Assembly (NCBI RefSeq): GCF_013282805.1 | Contig: NZ_CP054038.1 | Coordinates: 930,001-994,000 of the forward strand | Direction: 5' to 3' | Source of the DNA: Microbacterium hominis | GTDB taxonomy: Bacteria > Actinomycetota > Actinomycetes > Actinomycetales > Microbacteriaceae | DNA: 64,000 nt | Shown: positions 25,831 to 34,821 of the stretch, piece by piece | How the letters are laid out: each line of letters opens with the position of its first letter | Numbering within the stretch: the first letter of the stretch is position 1 | The notes under the pieces: model-generated | The model's database searches: none | Seen by the model: the letters and a program-made list of their open reading frames with translations, nothing else | Told to the model about the DNA's origin: nothing | Program-made: the position numbers and the translations under genes

Positions 25831-27192
25831 ATGAGTGACTACGCCGTCGTCAACCCCGCCACGGGGGAGACCCTGGCCACCTACCCGACGATCACCGACG
25901 ACGCGCTCGAGTCGGCGATCGCCACCGCCGACGCCGCGTACCGCGCGTGGCGCGACGCGCCCGTCGCGGAGCGCGCCGCCAAGATCCGCCGTGTGGCGGA
26001 GCTGCACCGCGAGCGCCGTGACGAGCTCGCCGCGATCATCGTCCGCGAGATGGGCAAGCCGCTGGCCGCCGCGGAGGGCGAGGTCGACTTCGCCGCCGAC
26101 ATCACGGAGTACTACGCCGACAACGCCGAGAAGATCACCGGCGACCAGCCGCTGGACATCCTCGGCGAGGGCACGGCGGTCATCCGCCGCTCGCCGCTGG
26201 GCGTGCTGCTGGGCATCATGCCGTGGAACTTCCCGTACTACCAGGTGGCCCGCTTCGCCGCGCCGAACATCGTGGTGGGCAACACCATCCTCCTCAAGCA
26301 CGCTCCGCAGTGCCCCGAGTCGGCCCAGGCCATCGAGGACATCTACCGCGAGGCGGGCCTCGAGGGCGCGTACGTGAACATCTTCGCGACCAACGACCAG
26401 GCCGCCGCCGTGATCGCCGACAAGCGCGTCCAGGGCGTCTCGGTCACCGGCTCCGAGCGCGCGGGCTCCGCTGTGGCCGCCCTCGCCGGCCAGCACCTGA
26501 AGAAGGTCGCGCTGGAGCTCGGCGGCTCGGACCCCTTCATCGTCCTGTCGACCGAAGACCTCGACGGAACCGTCGCGGCCGCGGTCGAGGCGCGCATGGA
26601 CAACAACGGCCAGTCGTGCAACGCCCCGAAGCGCTTCATCGTCGTCGACGAGCTCTACGACGCCTTCCTGGAGAAGTTCACGGCGGCGATGCAGGAGCAG
26701 AAGATGGGTGACCCGTTCGCCGAGGACACGCTGCTCGGACCCCTCTCGTCGCTCGCCGCGGCGGAGCGTCTGCAGTCACAGGTCGACAACGCCGTCGCGC
26801 AGGGCGCGACGCTGGTCACCGGCGGCACCCGCGAGGGCGCCTTCTACGCCCCGACGGTGCTCACCGGCGTGACGGCGGAGATGGACGTCTACCGCGAGGA
26901 GCTCTTCGGTCCCGCGGGCGTGGTCTACAAGGTCTCCGGTGAGGACGAGGCCGTGCAGATCGCCAACGACACCAGCTACGGCCTGGGCTCCTACGTGTAC
27001 ACGACCGACCCCGAGCAGGCCGCGCGCGTGGCCGACAAGATCGACGCCGGCATGGTCTACGTCAACGTGGTGCTCGCCGACTCGCCGGAGCTCCCCTTCG
27101 GCGGCGTGAAGCGCTCCGGCACCTCGCGCGAGATGGGCCTTCTGGCCGCGGACGAGTTCGTCAACAAGAAGCTCATCCGCATCGGGGCCTGA
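25831..27192 (+). CDS. gabD: Succinate-semialdehyde dehydrogenase (GabD-like aldehyde dehydrogenase)
   Basis: A 453-residue NAD(P)-dependent aldehyde dehydrogenase. It has catalytic C263 in [12 protein letters not shown], general base E229 in [12 protein letters not shown], cofactor motif [11 protein letters not shown] and oxyanion region MPWNFPYYQ. The length and N-terminus ([16 protein letters not shown]) match the short GabD1-type succinate-semialdehyde dehydrogenases, which complete GABA breakdown to succinate. As the only aldehyde dehydrogenase in the operon it might also oxidise 4-aminobutanal to GABA. The AGAGA site upstream is modest. A 42-bp gap separates it from the permease; a convergent gene follows. 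Confidence 0.9.
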   Translation: MSDYAVVNPATGETLATYPTITDDALESAIATADAAYRAWRDAPVAERAAKIRRVAELHRERRDELAAIIVREMGKPLAAAEGEVDFAADITEYYADNAEKITGDQPLDILGEGTAVIRRSPLGVLLGIMPWNFPYYQVARFAAPNIVVGNTILLKHAPQCPESAQAIEDIYREAGLEGAYVNIFATNDQAAAVIADKRVQGVSVTGSERAGSAVAALAGQHLKKVALELGGSDPFIVLSTEDLDGTVAAAVEARMDNNGQSCNAPKRFIVVDELYDAFLEKFTAAMQEQKMGDPFAEDTLLGPLSSLAAAERLQSQVDNAVAQGATLVTGGTREGAFYAPTVLTGVTAEMDVYREELFGPAGVVYKVSGEDEAVQIANDTSYGLGSYVYTTDPEQAARVADKIDAGMVYVNVVLADSPELPFGGVKRSGTSREMGLLAADEFVNKKLIRIGA

Positions 27193-27216
27193 TCCGGGCT
27201 CCGCGGCTCAGCGGTC

Positions 27217-27831
27217 TCAGAGGGCGGCTCGCGCCTCGGCGAGCGCCTCTTCCGCCCACTGACGCTGCTCGGCGGTACCCCACTGCCGGGCAGCGTCACG
27301 GGCGTTCTCGAACGCCGTGACGGCTTCCGCCGCACGGCCGGCGTCGAGCAGCATCCACCCGGCGTTGCTGTGCAGCGAGACGGTCCAGCGCAGCGTGCGC
27401 GCGTCGGAGACGCCGTCGAGCACCCGCAGCGCCTCGGCGGTCCATGCCTCCGCCCGCTCCGCATCGGCGATCGCCAGCATGTGGAGCGCGTCGACCTGCA
27501 GGAAGACGAGCGAGGCGGATGCCGCGGAGTCGACGGCCGCGCGGAACAGCGGCACCGCGGGCTCGGGCTCACCGGCCGACAGGCGCAAGCGCCCGCGCTC
27601 CAGGCCCACCCGCGTGGTGACCGCCGCGCCCGGGTGGGACACCCCGTCGAGAAGCACGTGCGCCTCGTCGAAGCGCTCCTGCAGACCCATCGCGCGCACC
27701 ACCTGCGTTGCGAGCTCCGCGTGCACCGCGGCATCCGGCTCCGCGTCCGCGGCGGCGCGCAGCCGCTCCTCCGACCCGGCGGGGTCCGAGAAGTCCCACA
27801 GGCGGTCGAGCCGCTCCTGAGCGAGGACCAT
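27217..27831 (-). CDS. Tetratricopeptide-like helical protein
   Basis: A 204-residue, all-helical, Ala/Arg/Glu-rich protein with repeating helix pairs of TPR spacing (for example LERGRLRLSAGEPEPAVPLFRAAVDSA and SNAGWMLLDAGRAAEAVTAFENARDAA). No signal peptide or catalytic motif is seen. Short TPR proteins of this kind are common in Microbacteriaceae with unknown function. The start at 27831 (MVLAQERLDRLWDF) was chosen because upstream codons are shadow sequence of the divergent oxidase-family gene. It is transcribed convergent to gabD with a 24-bp gap. Confidence 0.7.
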   Translation of the reverse strand: MVLAQERLDRLWDFSDPAGSEERLRAAADAEPDAAVHAELATQVVRAMGLQERFDEAHVLLDGVSHPGAAVTTRVGLERGRLRLSAGEPEPAVPLFRAAVDSAASASLVFLQVDALHMLAIADAERAEAWTAEALRVLDGVSDARTLRWTVSLHSNAGWMLLDAGRAAEAVTAFENARDAARQWGTAEQRQWAEEALAEARAAL

Positions 27832-27907
27832 GCTCGGATCGTACGCCCCGATCGCGGAGGGCCGAAGGTCCCTGGCGGTCGTCGCGGTCGTGGTCCAGCA
27901 TGGACGC

Positions 27908-28345
27908 ATGAACGAGACATCGCTCGCGGTGACCCCGCTCTCCGACGAGGAGTGCTGGGCGCACCTGCGCACCCAGGAGCTCGGTCGCCTCGTCACCCAT
28001 GTCGGCGACGTGCTCGACATCTTCCCCGTCAACTACGTCGTCGACGGCGCTTCGCTGATGTTCCGCACCGCCGAAGGCAGCAAGCTGTTCGAGCTCACCG
28101 TCAACGACGAGGTGCTGTTCGAAGTCGACGACCACACGGCCGTGGATGCCTGGAGCGTCGTGGTGCGCGGCCATGCGCATCGTCTCGACACGGCGGAGGA
28201 GGTGGCGGCCGCCGACCGGCTGCCCCTGCATCCGTGGATTCCGACGCTCAAGTACAACTACGTGCGCATCCTCCCGGATTCGCTGTCGGGCCGGGCCTTC
28301 CAACGAGGCGAGGAGCCGGATCGCTACGGCATCCAGGAGTATTGA
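27908..28345 (+). CDS. Pyridoxamine 5'-phosphate oxidase-family flavin-binding protein
   Basis: A 145-residue split-barrel protein. It begins MNETSLAVTPLSDEECWAHLRTQELGRLVTHVGDVLDIFPVNYVVDG and continues with the F-R-T-A-E-G-S-K phosphate-contact pattern of the small Rv1155/Rv3369-like family that binds FMN or F420. It is too short for true PdxH, so the substrate is unknown. It is divergent from the TPR-like gene with a 76-bp gap. It ends 170 bp before the tRNA-Trp gene. Confidence 0.82.
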   Translation: MNETSLAVTPLSDEECWAHLRTQELGRLVTHVGDVLDIFPVNYVVDGASLMFRTAEGSKLFELTVNDEVLFEVDDHTAVDAWSVVVRGHAHRLDTAEEVAAADRLPLHPWIPTLKYNYVRILPDSLSGRAFQRGEEPDRYGIQEY

Positions 28346-28517
28346 GCGGCCGGCGGGAGGTGCTCGGAGCCCGTGCCGGTTCGCGGCCCCTTCGGGCATG
28401 CCGTACACTGGAACGTGCAGTTCCAATCTGCATTCTTTCGCCGTGCCCGCCCCGGGCGGGAACCCTCCGAGTAGGTCATGGCAGAAGTCTGCGGATCGAG
28501 ATCCCCGGCGGATCTCT

Positions 28518-28590
<73 letters not shown>

Positions 28591-28661
28591 CGCGCGCCGG
28601 CGCTTGCGCCGGCACACGGCGTCAGCTCAAGCTGACACGAAAGGTAATACAGGTGGCATCG

Positions 28662-28931
28662 ATGGTTCAGGACGAGCCGAACGGCGAAGTCGTCGCGACG
28701 AACGGCGGCTCGACCCGTGAGAAGAAGCCCAATGTCTTCTCGCGGATCGCACTGTTCATCCGTCAGGTGTTCGCGGAACTCCGCAAGGTGGTCACCCCCA
28801 CCCGTCAGGAGCTCCTCAAGTACACCGGGGTCGTCCTGGGCTTCGTCGTCGTGATGATGGCGATCGTGTACGGCCTCGATGTGCTCTTCGTCTGGATCAC
28901 GTCGTACGTCTTCGGAGTCCCCGGCGCCTGA
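28662..28931 (+). CDS. secE: Preprotein translocase subunit SecE
   Basis: An 89-residue single-span SecE, the essential clamp that stabilises SecY in the translocon. A variable acidic N-terminus (about 1-25) is followed by the amphipathic helix and conserved RIALFIRQVFAELRKVVTPTRQELLKYT, then one membrane helix (about 55-78). The ATG at 28662 is used; the in-frame GTG at 28653, with a GAAAGG ribosome site eight bases upstream, is a good alternative that adds three residues. It is flanked by tRNA-Trp and nusG as in most actinobacteria. Confidence 0.95.
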   Translation: MVQDEPNGEVVATNGGSTREKKPNVFSRIALFIRQVFAELRKVVTPTRQELLKYTGVVLGFVVVMMAIVYGLDVLFVWITSYVFGVPGA

Positions 28932-29020
28932 GCCCCGGTGCTCGGCACGCGTGCGTCTGAAACGGCGGAGTGCGGATGCCGTCACCAGTACGTCCCTCGG
29001 ACGGAACGGAAGAGAACGCA

Positions 29021-30043
29021 GTGTCTGAAAGATATGTCGACGACGCCGACTGGGCGACCGCCGCGGAGCAGTCCTCCGAGGACGACGAGGCCCAGGAGGG
29101 CAACGTCCTCGAAGCCGAGGAGCGCTCGGTGGAAGCCGCGGAGCACGTCGCGCTGCATATCGAAGGCGGCGACGACGAGGACGACGACACCGAAGAACTT
29201 GACGACATCGACGACCCGGAGGCAGACGCGATCGTGAACGACGCTCTCAATCTCGACGAGGCAGCAGAGTCCGAAGCCGCCGCTGAGGTGCTCAACGACT
29301 CCATCGCCGAGGAGGTCGCCCAGGCGGAGGCGGACGCGGCCGCCGAGGTCGGCCCCTACGACGGCCCCGACGTGAACGGCGACGACGAGTCCGAGTCCGA
29401 GGCCGACGAGGACGGCGACGAGGACCCGTACGACGCCTTCCGCAGCGAACTGCGCAGCCTCCCGGGCAAGTGGTACGTCATCCACTCCTACGCCGGCTTC
29501 GAGCGCAAGGTGAAGGCCAACATCGAGCAGCGCAAGTCGACGCTCGAGGTCGAAGAGGACATCTACCAGATCGAGGTCCCGATGGAGGACGTCGTCGAGA
29601 TCAAGAACGGGCAGCGCAAGATGGTCACGCGCGTCCGGATCCCCGGCTACGTGCTCGTGCGCATGGAGCTCAACGAGGACACCTGGTCGGTCGTGCGCCA
29701 CACGCCGGGCGTCACCGGCTTCGTGGGCAACGCCCACAACCCGACTCCCCTCCGCTTCGAGGAGGCCTTCAACATGCTGAAGAGCCTGGTCGAGGTCAAG
29801 GAGGTCGCGCCGGCCAAGGCGGGCGCCGCCAAGGGCGGTCAGCCGGTGGCTCGTGCGCTCCCCGCCGAGGTCGACTTCGAGATCGGCGAGACCATCACCA
29901 TCAAGGAGGGCTCGTTCGCGGGTCTTCCGGGCTCGATCAGCGAGATCAAGCCCGAGAGCGGCAAGCTCACCGTGCTCGTCTCGCTGTTCGAGCGCGAGAC
30001 CCCGGTCGAGCTGTCGTTCGACCAGGTGACCAAGATGATCTGA
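29021..30043 (+). CDS. nusG: Transcription termination/antitermination protein NusG, long acidic form
   Basis: A 340-residue NusG. Residues 1-140 are a highly acidic, low-complexity extension (many DDE runs), the NGN domain begins at WYVIHSYAGFERKVKANIEQR (about 150-265), and a KOW domain ends the protein (IKEGSFAGLPGSISEIKPESGKLTVLV, about 290-335). NusG couples RNA polymerase to the ribosome or Rho. E. coli NusG has 181 residues; long acidic heads are typical of actinobacteria, and this one is long even so. The GTG at 29021 follows a GGAAGAGAA purine run. It ends at a strong terminator, which separates it from rplK. Confidence 0.95.
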   Translation: MSERYVDDADWATAAEQSSEDDEAQEGNVLEAEERSVEAAEHVALHIEGGDDEDDDTEELDDIDDPEADAIVNDALNLDEAAESEAAAEVLNDSIAEEVAQAEADAAAEVGPYDGPDVNGDDESESEADEDGDEDPYDAFRSELRSLPGKWYVIHSYAGFERKVKANIEQRKSTLEVEEDIYQIEVPMEDVVEIKNGQRKMVTRVRIPGYVLVRMELNEDTWSVVRHTPGVTGFVGNAHNPTPLRFEEAFNMLKSLVEVKEVAPAKAGAAKGGQPVARALPAEVDFEIGETITIKEGSFAGLPGSISEIKPESGKLTVLVSLFERETPVELSFDQVTKMI

Positions 30044-30061
30044 CCTGCTCTCGCAGGAGTG

Positions 30062-30094
30062 AAAGGCGCCCGACCTCGCGGTCGGGCGCCTTTT
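30062..30094 (+). terminator. Intrinsic terminator after nusG
   Basis: An 11-bp perfect stem (30065-30075 with 30080-30090), TCGC loop, preceded by AAA and followed by TTTT: a canonical Rho-independent terminator. Confidence 0.9.
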
Positions 30095-30108
30095 CGCGTA
30101 CTATGGAC
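30094..30108 (+). promoter_or_regulatory. rplK promoter -10 region (TCGCGTACTATGGAC)
   Basis: TACTAT (30099-30104) lies within a 15-nt word TCGCGTACTATGGAC that is repeated exactly upstream of rplJ (39077-39091). The -35 position falls in the preceding terminator stem and is poor. The conserved word, at matching places before two ribosomal protein operons, supports a common promoter. The leader to rplK is about 105 nt. Confidence 0.6.
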
Positions 30109-30215
30109 AGGTTGCGCCGTTCGACGGACGCAGCACAATCCCATCCCACCACTTCCCGTGCTCCGGCGCGGATCGTGGAAGCGCGTCCGCGGACGCTCGA
30201 AAGAAAGGGAGCCGC

Positions 30216-30647
30216 ATGGCACCGAAGAAGAAGGTGACCGGCCTGATCAAGCTCCAGATCAACGCCGGCGCCGCAAACCCCGCCCCTCCGATCGGCCCCG
30301 CGCTCGGTCAGCACGGCGTCAACATCATGGAGTTCTGCAAGGCGTACAACGCGGCGACCGAGTCGCAGCGCGGCAACGTCATCCCCGTGGAGATCACCGT
30401 CTACGAGGACCGCAGCTTCACCTTCATCCTGAAGACCCCGCCGGCAGCCGAGCTCATCAAGAAGGCCGCAGGCCTGCAGAAGGGCTCGTCCACGCCGCAC
30501 ACGGTCAAGGTGGGCAAGCTCACCAAGGAGCAGGTGCGTCAGATCGCCGAGCAGAAGCAGCCCGACCTGAACGCGAACGACATCGAGGCCGCCTCGAAGA
30601 TCATCGCCGGCACCGCCCGTTCCATGGGCATCACGGTCGAGGACTGA
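30216..30647 (+). CDS. rplK: 50S ribosomal protein L11
   Basis: A 143-residue L11: N-terminal [45 protein letters not shown] with the proline-rich thiostrepton-site linker ([11 protein letters not shown]), and a C-terminal 23S rRNA-binding domain ending [16 protein letters not shown]. It forms the stalk base and activates RelA-type (p)ppGpp synthesis. Start at the GAAAGGGAG site. rplA follows after 14 bp in one operon. Confidence 0.98.
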   Translation: MAPKKKVTGLIKLQINAGAANPAPPIGPALGQHGVNIMEFCKAYNAATESQRGNVIPVEITVYEDRSFTFILKTPPAAELIKKAAGLQKGSSTPHTVKVGKLTKEQVRQIAEQKQPDLNANDIEAASKIIAGTARSMGITVED

Positions 30648-30661
30648 GGGGAGTAGGAAAC

Positions 30662-31354
30662 ATGGCTACGAAGTCCAAGGCCTACCAGGCCGCCGCCGCC
30701 AAGATCGCGGCTGACAAGTTCTACACGCCCACCGAGGCCGTCGCCCTGGCGAAGGAGACCGGTTCGGCGAAGTTCGACGCCACCGTCGAGGTCGCGCTGA
30801 AGCTCTCGGTCGACCCCCGCAAGGCGGACCAGATGGTGCGCGGCACCGTCATCCTCCCGCACGGCACCGGCAAGACCGCCCGCGTCATCGTGTTCGCGAC
30901 CGGTGCGGCCGCTGAGGCCGCGATCGCCGCGGGTGCCGACGAGGTCGGCGGCGCCGAGCTCATCGAGAAGGTCGCCGCCGGCTGGACCGCGTTCGACGCG
31001 GCCGTCGCTACGCCCGAGCTCATGGGCCAGGTCGGTCGACTGGGTAAGGTGCTGGGCCCCCGCGGCCTCATGCCCAACCCGAAGACCGGCACCGTGACCC
31101 CCAACCCGGCCAAGGCCGTGGAGGAGATCAAGGGCGGCAAGATCGAGTTCCGCGTCGACAAGCACGCCAACGTGCACTTCGTCGTGGGCAAGGCCTCGTT
31201 CTCGGCCGAGCAGCTCGACGAGAACCTGAAGGCTGCGCTCGACGAGATCGTTCGTCTGAAGCCGTCGAGCTCGAAGGGCCGTTACATCCAGAAGGGCGCC
31301 GTGTCGACCACGTTCGGCCCCGGCATCCCGCTGGACGTCAACACCATCGTCTGA
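30662..31354 (+). CDS. rplA: 50S ribosomal protein L1
   Basis: A 230-residue L1 with the two-domain fold; the signature [22 protein letters not shown] lies near residue 125-147. L1 forms the mobile L1 stalk on the E-site side and commonly represses its own operon by binding the mRNA. It starts 14 bp after rplK with a GGGGAG ribosome site (30650-30655). A hairpin terminator follows at 31409-31438. Confidence 0.98.
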   Translation: MATKSKAYQAAAAKIAADKFYTPTEAVALAKETGSAKFDATVEVALKLSVDPRKADQMVRGTVILPHGTGKTARVIVFATGAAAEAAIAAGADEVGGAELIEKVAAGWTAFDAAVATPELMGQVGRLGKVLGPRGLMPNPKTGTVTPNPAKAVEEIKGGKIEFRVDKHANVHFVVGKASFSAEQLDENLKAALDEIVRLKPSSSKGRYIQKGAVSTTFGPGIPLDVNTIV

Positions 31355-31408
31355 TCTCCTGATCCTCCGAGGATCCGGCGCCGCCGCAGGCGGCGCGCCG
31401 AGATCGGA

Positions 31409-31438
31409 GAAGGGCTCCACCTCCGGGTGGGGCCCTTC
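31409..31438. terminator. Hairpin terminator between rplA and acyP
   Basis: A 13-bp stem (31409-31421 with 31426-31438, one T-G pair) with a TCCG loop between convergent rplA and the acylphosphatase gene. The downstream T tract is weak. Confidence 0.75.
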
Positions 31439-31444
31439 GTCGTT

Positions 31445-31720
31445 TCACGCCGTGGGCCGCACGTCGAATCCCACCGCGCCGGTGGGTGCGGCATCCCGAA
31501 CCGTCGCCGCGTCCACGCGGGATCCCGGTGGGCCCTCGGCCATCCACGCCAGCACGGCGTCGACCTGCGCGGATGCGCCCTCGATCTCGGCCTCCACGGT
31601 GCCGTCGGCGCGGTTGCGCACCCAGCCCGCGACGCCCTCGTCGCGGGCGACCATCCGCATCGTATAGCGGTAGCCGACGCCCTGGACCATTCCGCGGACG
31701 ATCACGTGCACGCGCCTCAT
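31445..31720 (-). CDS. acyP: Acylphosphatase
   Basis: A 91-residue acylphosphatase (acyl phosphate hydrolysis, small cytoplasmic ferredoxin-like fold). Catalytic R19 lies in GMVQGVGYRYTMRMVA and N36 in GWVRNRADGTVEAEIEG, both family signatures. It starts at an ATG at 31720; a longer open frame upstream is non-homologous. It lies convergent to rplA over a shared terminator and divergent from a DUF1801 gene. Its cellular substrate is usually unknown. Confidence 0.94.
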   Translation of the reverse strand: MRRVHVIVRGMVQGVGYRYTMRMVARDEGVAGWVRNRADGTVEAEIEGASAQVDAVLAWMAEGPPGSRVDAATVRDAAPTGAVGFDVRPTA

Positions 31721-31780
31721 GGCTCCATGGTGGCGTGCGGAGGGGTTACCGGCGACCCCGAGCTCTGCGAGGATGCTCGC

Positions 31781-32152
31781 GTGGGCACCGTCGACGATTA
31801 CCTGGCAACCCTCGACGAGGACGACCGGGTGGTGATCTCCCACGTGTTCGACGTCGCGCGCGAGCACGTTCCGGGCACCGAGCAGGGCACGAGCTACGGC
31901 ATGCCGGCGCTGCTGTACCGAGGGAAGGCGCTCATCGCGGTGATGCGCACGCGCAAGCACATCGGGCTGTATCCGTTCAGCGGACTGGTGCCCGAGAAGG
32001 TCGCAGCCTCGCTCGAGGGGTTCGAGCACGACAAGGGCACGATCCGCTTCCAACCCGAAAAGCCGCTCCCCGACGACACGGTGCGCATGATCCTCGATGC
32101 GCGGGTCGCCGAGATCGGCGATCCCTCGCTCAGGCGGCGACCACGAGACTGA
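31781..32152 (+). CDS. DUF1801 (YdhG-like) protein
   Basis: A 123-residue protein of the DUF1801/YdhG family: TVDDYLATLDEDDRVVISHVFDVAREHVPG, then GTSYGMPALLYRGKALIAVMRTRKHIGLYPFSG and DKGTIRFQPEKPLPDDTVRMIL. The fold resembles frataxin-like iron-binding proteins, but the function is not established. The GTG at 31781 follows a GCGAGGATG purine run; divergent from acyP with a 60-bp gap. The last 23 bases overlap the convergent LysE-family gene, so antisense overlap is possible. Confidence 0.82.
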   Translation: MGTVDDYLATLDEDDRVVISHVFDVAREHVPGTEQGTSYGMPALLYRGKALIAVMRTRKHIGLYPFSGLVPEKVAASLEGFEHDKGTIRFQPEKPLPDDTVRMILDARVAEIGDPSLRRRPRD

Positions 32153-32873
32153 TCCCGAGCGCGATCATCACGAGCGCGATGACCGCGTCGAGCACCCGCC
32201 ATGCCCGCGGCGTCGCCAGCCACCGGCCGAGCAGGCGCGCGCCGTAGCCGAGCGCGGCGAACCACACGATGCTCGCCGCCATCGCGCCGATCGCGAACAC
32301 CCCGCGCCCGTCGCCGTGCGTGTTGGCGACGGAGCCGAGCAGGAACACGGTGTCGAAATACACGTGCGGGTTGAGCCAGGTCAGTGCGAGGCACGTCAGC
32401 ACCACCGGTGCCAGGCGCGCGGTCGCGGTGGCGGTGGTGGTCGCCATCCGCGCTGAGGACGGTGTGGATGCCGCGCCCGGCGCGTCCGTCGCGCCGCCGG
32501 CCGCGCCGCCAGCCGCGCCGGTGTCGTTCACCCGCAGCCCCGTCGCGCTCCCGCGCCACGCGCGCCGCGCCGCGAGCAGACCGTAGCCGACGAGGAACGC
32601 CGCTCCCGCCCAGCGCACGGCCACCACGAGCCACGGCAGGGCGGCCAGCGCGAGCCCGACGCCCGACACGCCGAGCGCGATGAGCGCGGCATCCGAGAGG
32701 GCGCACACCGCCACGACCGCGAAGACGTGCTCGCGGCGGATGCCCTGGCGCAGCACGAACAGGTTCTGCGCACCGATGGCGATGATGAGCGACAGGCCGA
32801 GGCCGAAGCCGGCGAGGAGGTGGGGGAGCACGTCCTCGACGCTAGGCGCCGCGCCGGATGCAGTCCAGTTCAT
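32130..32873 (-). CDS. LysE/ArgO-family basic amino-acid exporter
   Basis: A 247-residue LysE-family exporter with five or six membrane helices. It starts FGLGLSLIIAIGAQNLFVLRQGIRREHVFAVVAVCALSDAALIALGVSG, the LysE signature, and has a hydrophilic Ala/Thr-rich loop in the middle (about 115-150) that is longer than in Corynebacterium LysE. The conserved TWLNPHVYFDTVFLLGS motif confirms the family. It is divergent from an ArgP/LysG-type LysR regulator with 29 bp between starts, the standard lysE-lysG pairing. It probably exports lysine or arginine when these build up. Confidence 0.9.
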   Translation of the reverse strand: MNWTASGAAPSVEDVLPHLLAGFGLGLSLIIAIGAQNLFVLRQGIRREHVFAVVAVCALSDAALIALGVSGVGLALAALPWLVVAVRWAGAAFLVGYGLLAARRAWRGSATGLRVNDTGAAGGAAGGATDAPGAASTPSSARMATTTATATARLAPVVLTCLALTWLNPHVYFDTVFLLGSVANTHGDGRGVFAIGAMAASIVWFAALGYGARLLGRWLATPRAWRVLDAVIALVMIALGISLVVAA

Positions 32874-32902
32874 GATTCTTCGGCAGCATTAGCATCACTT
32901 AT

Positions 32903-33790
32903 GTGAGGATCCCCTCGGAACTGGCGGAGACCCTGGCCGTCGTGATCGACGAAGGCAGCCTCGATGCGGCCGCGCGCCGCCTCCACGTCACTCCCTCCGC
33001 GATCAGCCAGCGCATCAAGGCGCTCGAGGAGATCCTGGGCCGCGTGGTGCTCGTGCGCTCGAAGCCGGTGCGCGCCACCGAGGCCGGTGCCGCCGTGGTG
33101 CGCCTGGCCCGGCAGGCGGCACTCCTCGAGCACGACGCCCTGACCGAGCTCGGCGCCGCCGACGACGGCCGCGCCACGGTGCCGCTCGCGGTGAACGCCG
33201 ACTCGCTGGCGACGTGGTTCCTCGCTCCGCTCGCGCGGCTCGCACAGCGGCATCCTGTCGTGTTCGATCTGCACCGGGACGACCAGGACTTCACCGCCGG
33301 CCTCCTCGAGGCGGGCACGGTGATGGGTGCGGTGACCACGCGCGCGGCGCCCGTCGCCGGCTGCCGGGTGAGCACGCTCGGGATCATGAGGTACGAAGCG
33401 GTCGCGGCGCCGGGATTCGTCGCGCGATGGCTGCCGGGCGGTGTCACCGTCGCCGGCCTGCGCGACGCGCCGGTGGTGGATTTCGACCGCCGCGACGACC
33501 TGCAGTCGCGGTGGCTGTCGCAGATGGATGCCGCCCCCGCCGCCCCGCCGCGGCATCGGGTTCCGGCATCCCACGACTTCGCCACCGCGATCGCGCTCGG
33601 CCTCGGCTGGGGGCTGCTGCCGTCGCTGCAGTCCGCGCACGGCCTGGCGGAGGGCACCCTCGTGTCGCTGGGGGGTCTGGCCGTCGACGTGCCACTGCAC
33701 TGGCAGCAGTGGAACCTCCGCTCGCCCCTGCTCGAGGCCATCGCCGACGAGATCGTCGAGGAGGGGCGCCGTGTGCTCGATCGGGCGTGA
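32903..33790 (+). CDS. argP: ArgP/LysG-type LysR-family regulator
   Basis: A 295-residue LysR regulator: winged helix-turn-helix at 1-65 (ELAETLAVVIDEGSLDAAARRLHVTPSAISQRIKALEEILGRVVLVRSKP) and a periplasmic-binding-like effector domain (90-290). The sequence around the HTH matches the ArgP/LysG group that activates LysE-type exporters with Lys or Arg as ligand. GTG at 32903 is the start, since the ATG at 32901 is followed at once by TGA in its frame. It is divergent from the exporter; the 29-bp space must hold both promoters and operator. Confidence 0.9.
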   Translation: MRIPSELAETLAVVIDEGSLDAAARRLHVTPSAISQRIKALEEILGRVVLVRSKPVRATEAGAAVVRLARQAALLEHDALTELGAADDGRATVPLAVNADSLATWFLAPLARLAQRHPVVFDLHRDDQDFTAGLLEAGTVMGAVTTRAAPVAGCRVSTLGIMRYEAVAAPGFVARWLPGGVTVAGLRDAPVVDFDRRDDLQSRWLSQMDAAPAAPPRHRVPASHDFATAIALGLGWGLLPSLQSAHGLAEGTLVSLGGLAVDVPLHWQQWNLRSPLLEAIADEIVEEGRRVLDRA

Positions 33791-33798
33791 GGGTCGCC

Positions 33799-34821
33799 CT
33801 AGTCGTCGCTGACGCGCAGCACGATCTTGCCGCGGGTGTGACCCGCCTCGAGCTCGCGATGCGCCTGGGGTGCGTCGGCGAGGTCGAAGACCTTGTCGAT
33901 GTAGACCTGAACGGCGCCCGAGTCGAGGAGCCGGCCCACGGTCGCGAGGGCCGTGCCGTCGGGGACCACCTTGTACGACGTGGCGCGCACCCCGGCCGCC
34001 GCCGCTGCATCGCCGTACTCCGCCCACGCCCCGGTGGGCACGAGCACGTACAGCCCGCCCGGGCGCAGCACGCCCAGGGAGCGGGAGCCGACATCGCCGC
34101 CGACGAGGTCGATGACGACGTCCATGTCGGAGACGACGTCTTCGAATCGCGTCGTCGTGTAGTCGATGACCACCGAGGCGCCGAGCTCCCGCAGCCACGA
34201 CGCGTTGCGGCCCGAGGCCGTCACCGTCACGTGGGCGCCGAAGTAGGCGGCGAACTGCACCGCGAAGTGGCCCACGCCGCCGCTGCCGGCGTGGATCAGC
34301 ACGCGCTGGCCCTCATGGGCATGCGCGGTCTCGACGACCAGTCCCCAGGCGGTGAGGGCCGCCAGGGGCACGCCCGCCGCCTCGACGTGCGAGAGCGTCG
34401 ACGGCTTGCGCGCGATCGACAGCGTCGGCGCCACGACGTATTCGGCATAGGTGCCGCCCGATCGCGGGTACGACGCCATGCCGAACACGGCCGTGCCGGG
34501 CGGGAACGCGTGCGCCTCGTACGGCGCCTTCACGACGATGCCGCTGAAGTCGTAGCCCGGCACGGTCGGGTACTCCGCGATGGCGGCGGAGACGCCCTTG
34601 CCGGCACGGGTCTTCGCGTCGATGGGGTTGATGCCGGCGGCGACCACCCGCACCAGAACCTCGCTCATGACGGGCGAGGGCACGGGCACGGATGCCACGT
34701 GCAGGGCGTCGGCGGTGCCGGGGGCGTCGAAGACGACGGCGGTCATCGTCTCGGGCGGATCGTTCACGGGCACCGAAGCGGCATCGGCGGCGGGTGTCGA
34801 TCGCAGCGGCCGGAATCTCAT
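33799..34821 (-). CDS. Zinc-independent NADP-dependent quinone oxidoreductase-like protein
   Basis: A 340-residue medium-chain dehydrogenase/reductase of the quinone oxidoreductase group. The GroES-like N-domain has VVAAGINPIDAKTRAGKG and the Rossmann domain GSGGVGHFAVQFAAYFGAHVTVTAS. Zinc-binding cysteines are absent, which fits NADPH-dependent reductases of quinones or enals. The GGAAGGAG ribosome site fixes the ATG at 34821. It is convergent with argP (8-bp gap). The substrate cannot be deduced; the nearby efflux/MarR operon suggests a shared electrophile or drug-stress role, but that is weak. Confidence 0.87.
   Translation of the reverse strand: MRFRPLRSTPAADAASVPVNDPPETMTAVVFDAPGTADALHVASVPVPSPVMSEVLVRVVAAGINPIDAKTRAGKGVSAAIAEYPTVPGYDFSGIVVKAPYEAHAFPPGTAVFGMASYPRSGGTYAEYVVAPTLSIARKPSTLSHVEAAGVPLAALTAWGLVVETAHAHEGQRVLIHAGSGGVGHFAVQFAAYFGAHVTVTASGRNASWLRELGASVVIDYTTTRFEDVVSDMDVVIDLVGGDVGSRSLGVLRPGGLYVLVPTGAWAEYGDAAAAAGVRATSYKVVPDGTALATVGRLLDSGAVQVYIDKVFDLADAPQAHRELEAGHTRGKIVLRVSDD

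Noticed and set aside
28621..28636. Small inverted repeat GTCAGCTCAAGCTGAC before secE as a riboswitch or terminator
   Set aside because: Only a 7-bp stem with a 2-nt centre and no further structure or T tract; probably chance or a minor mRNA stem.
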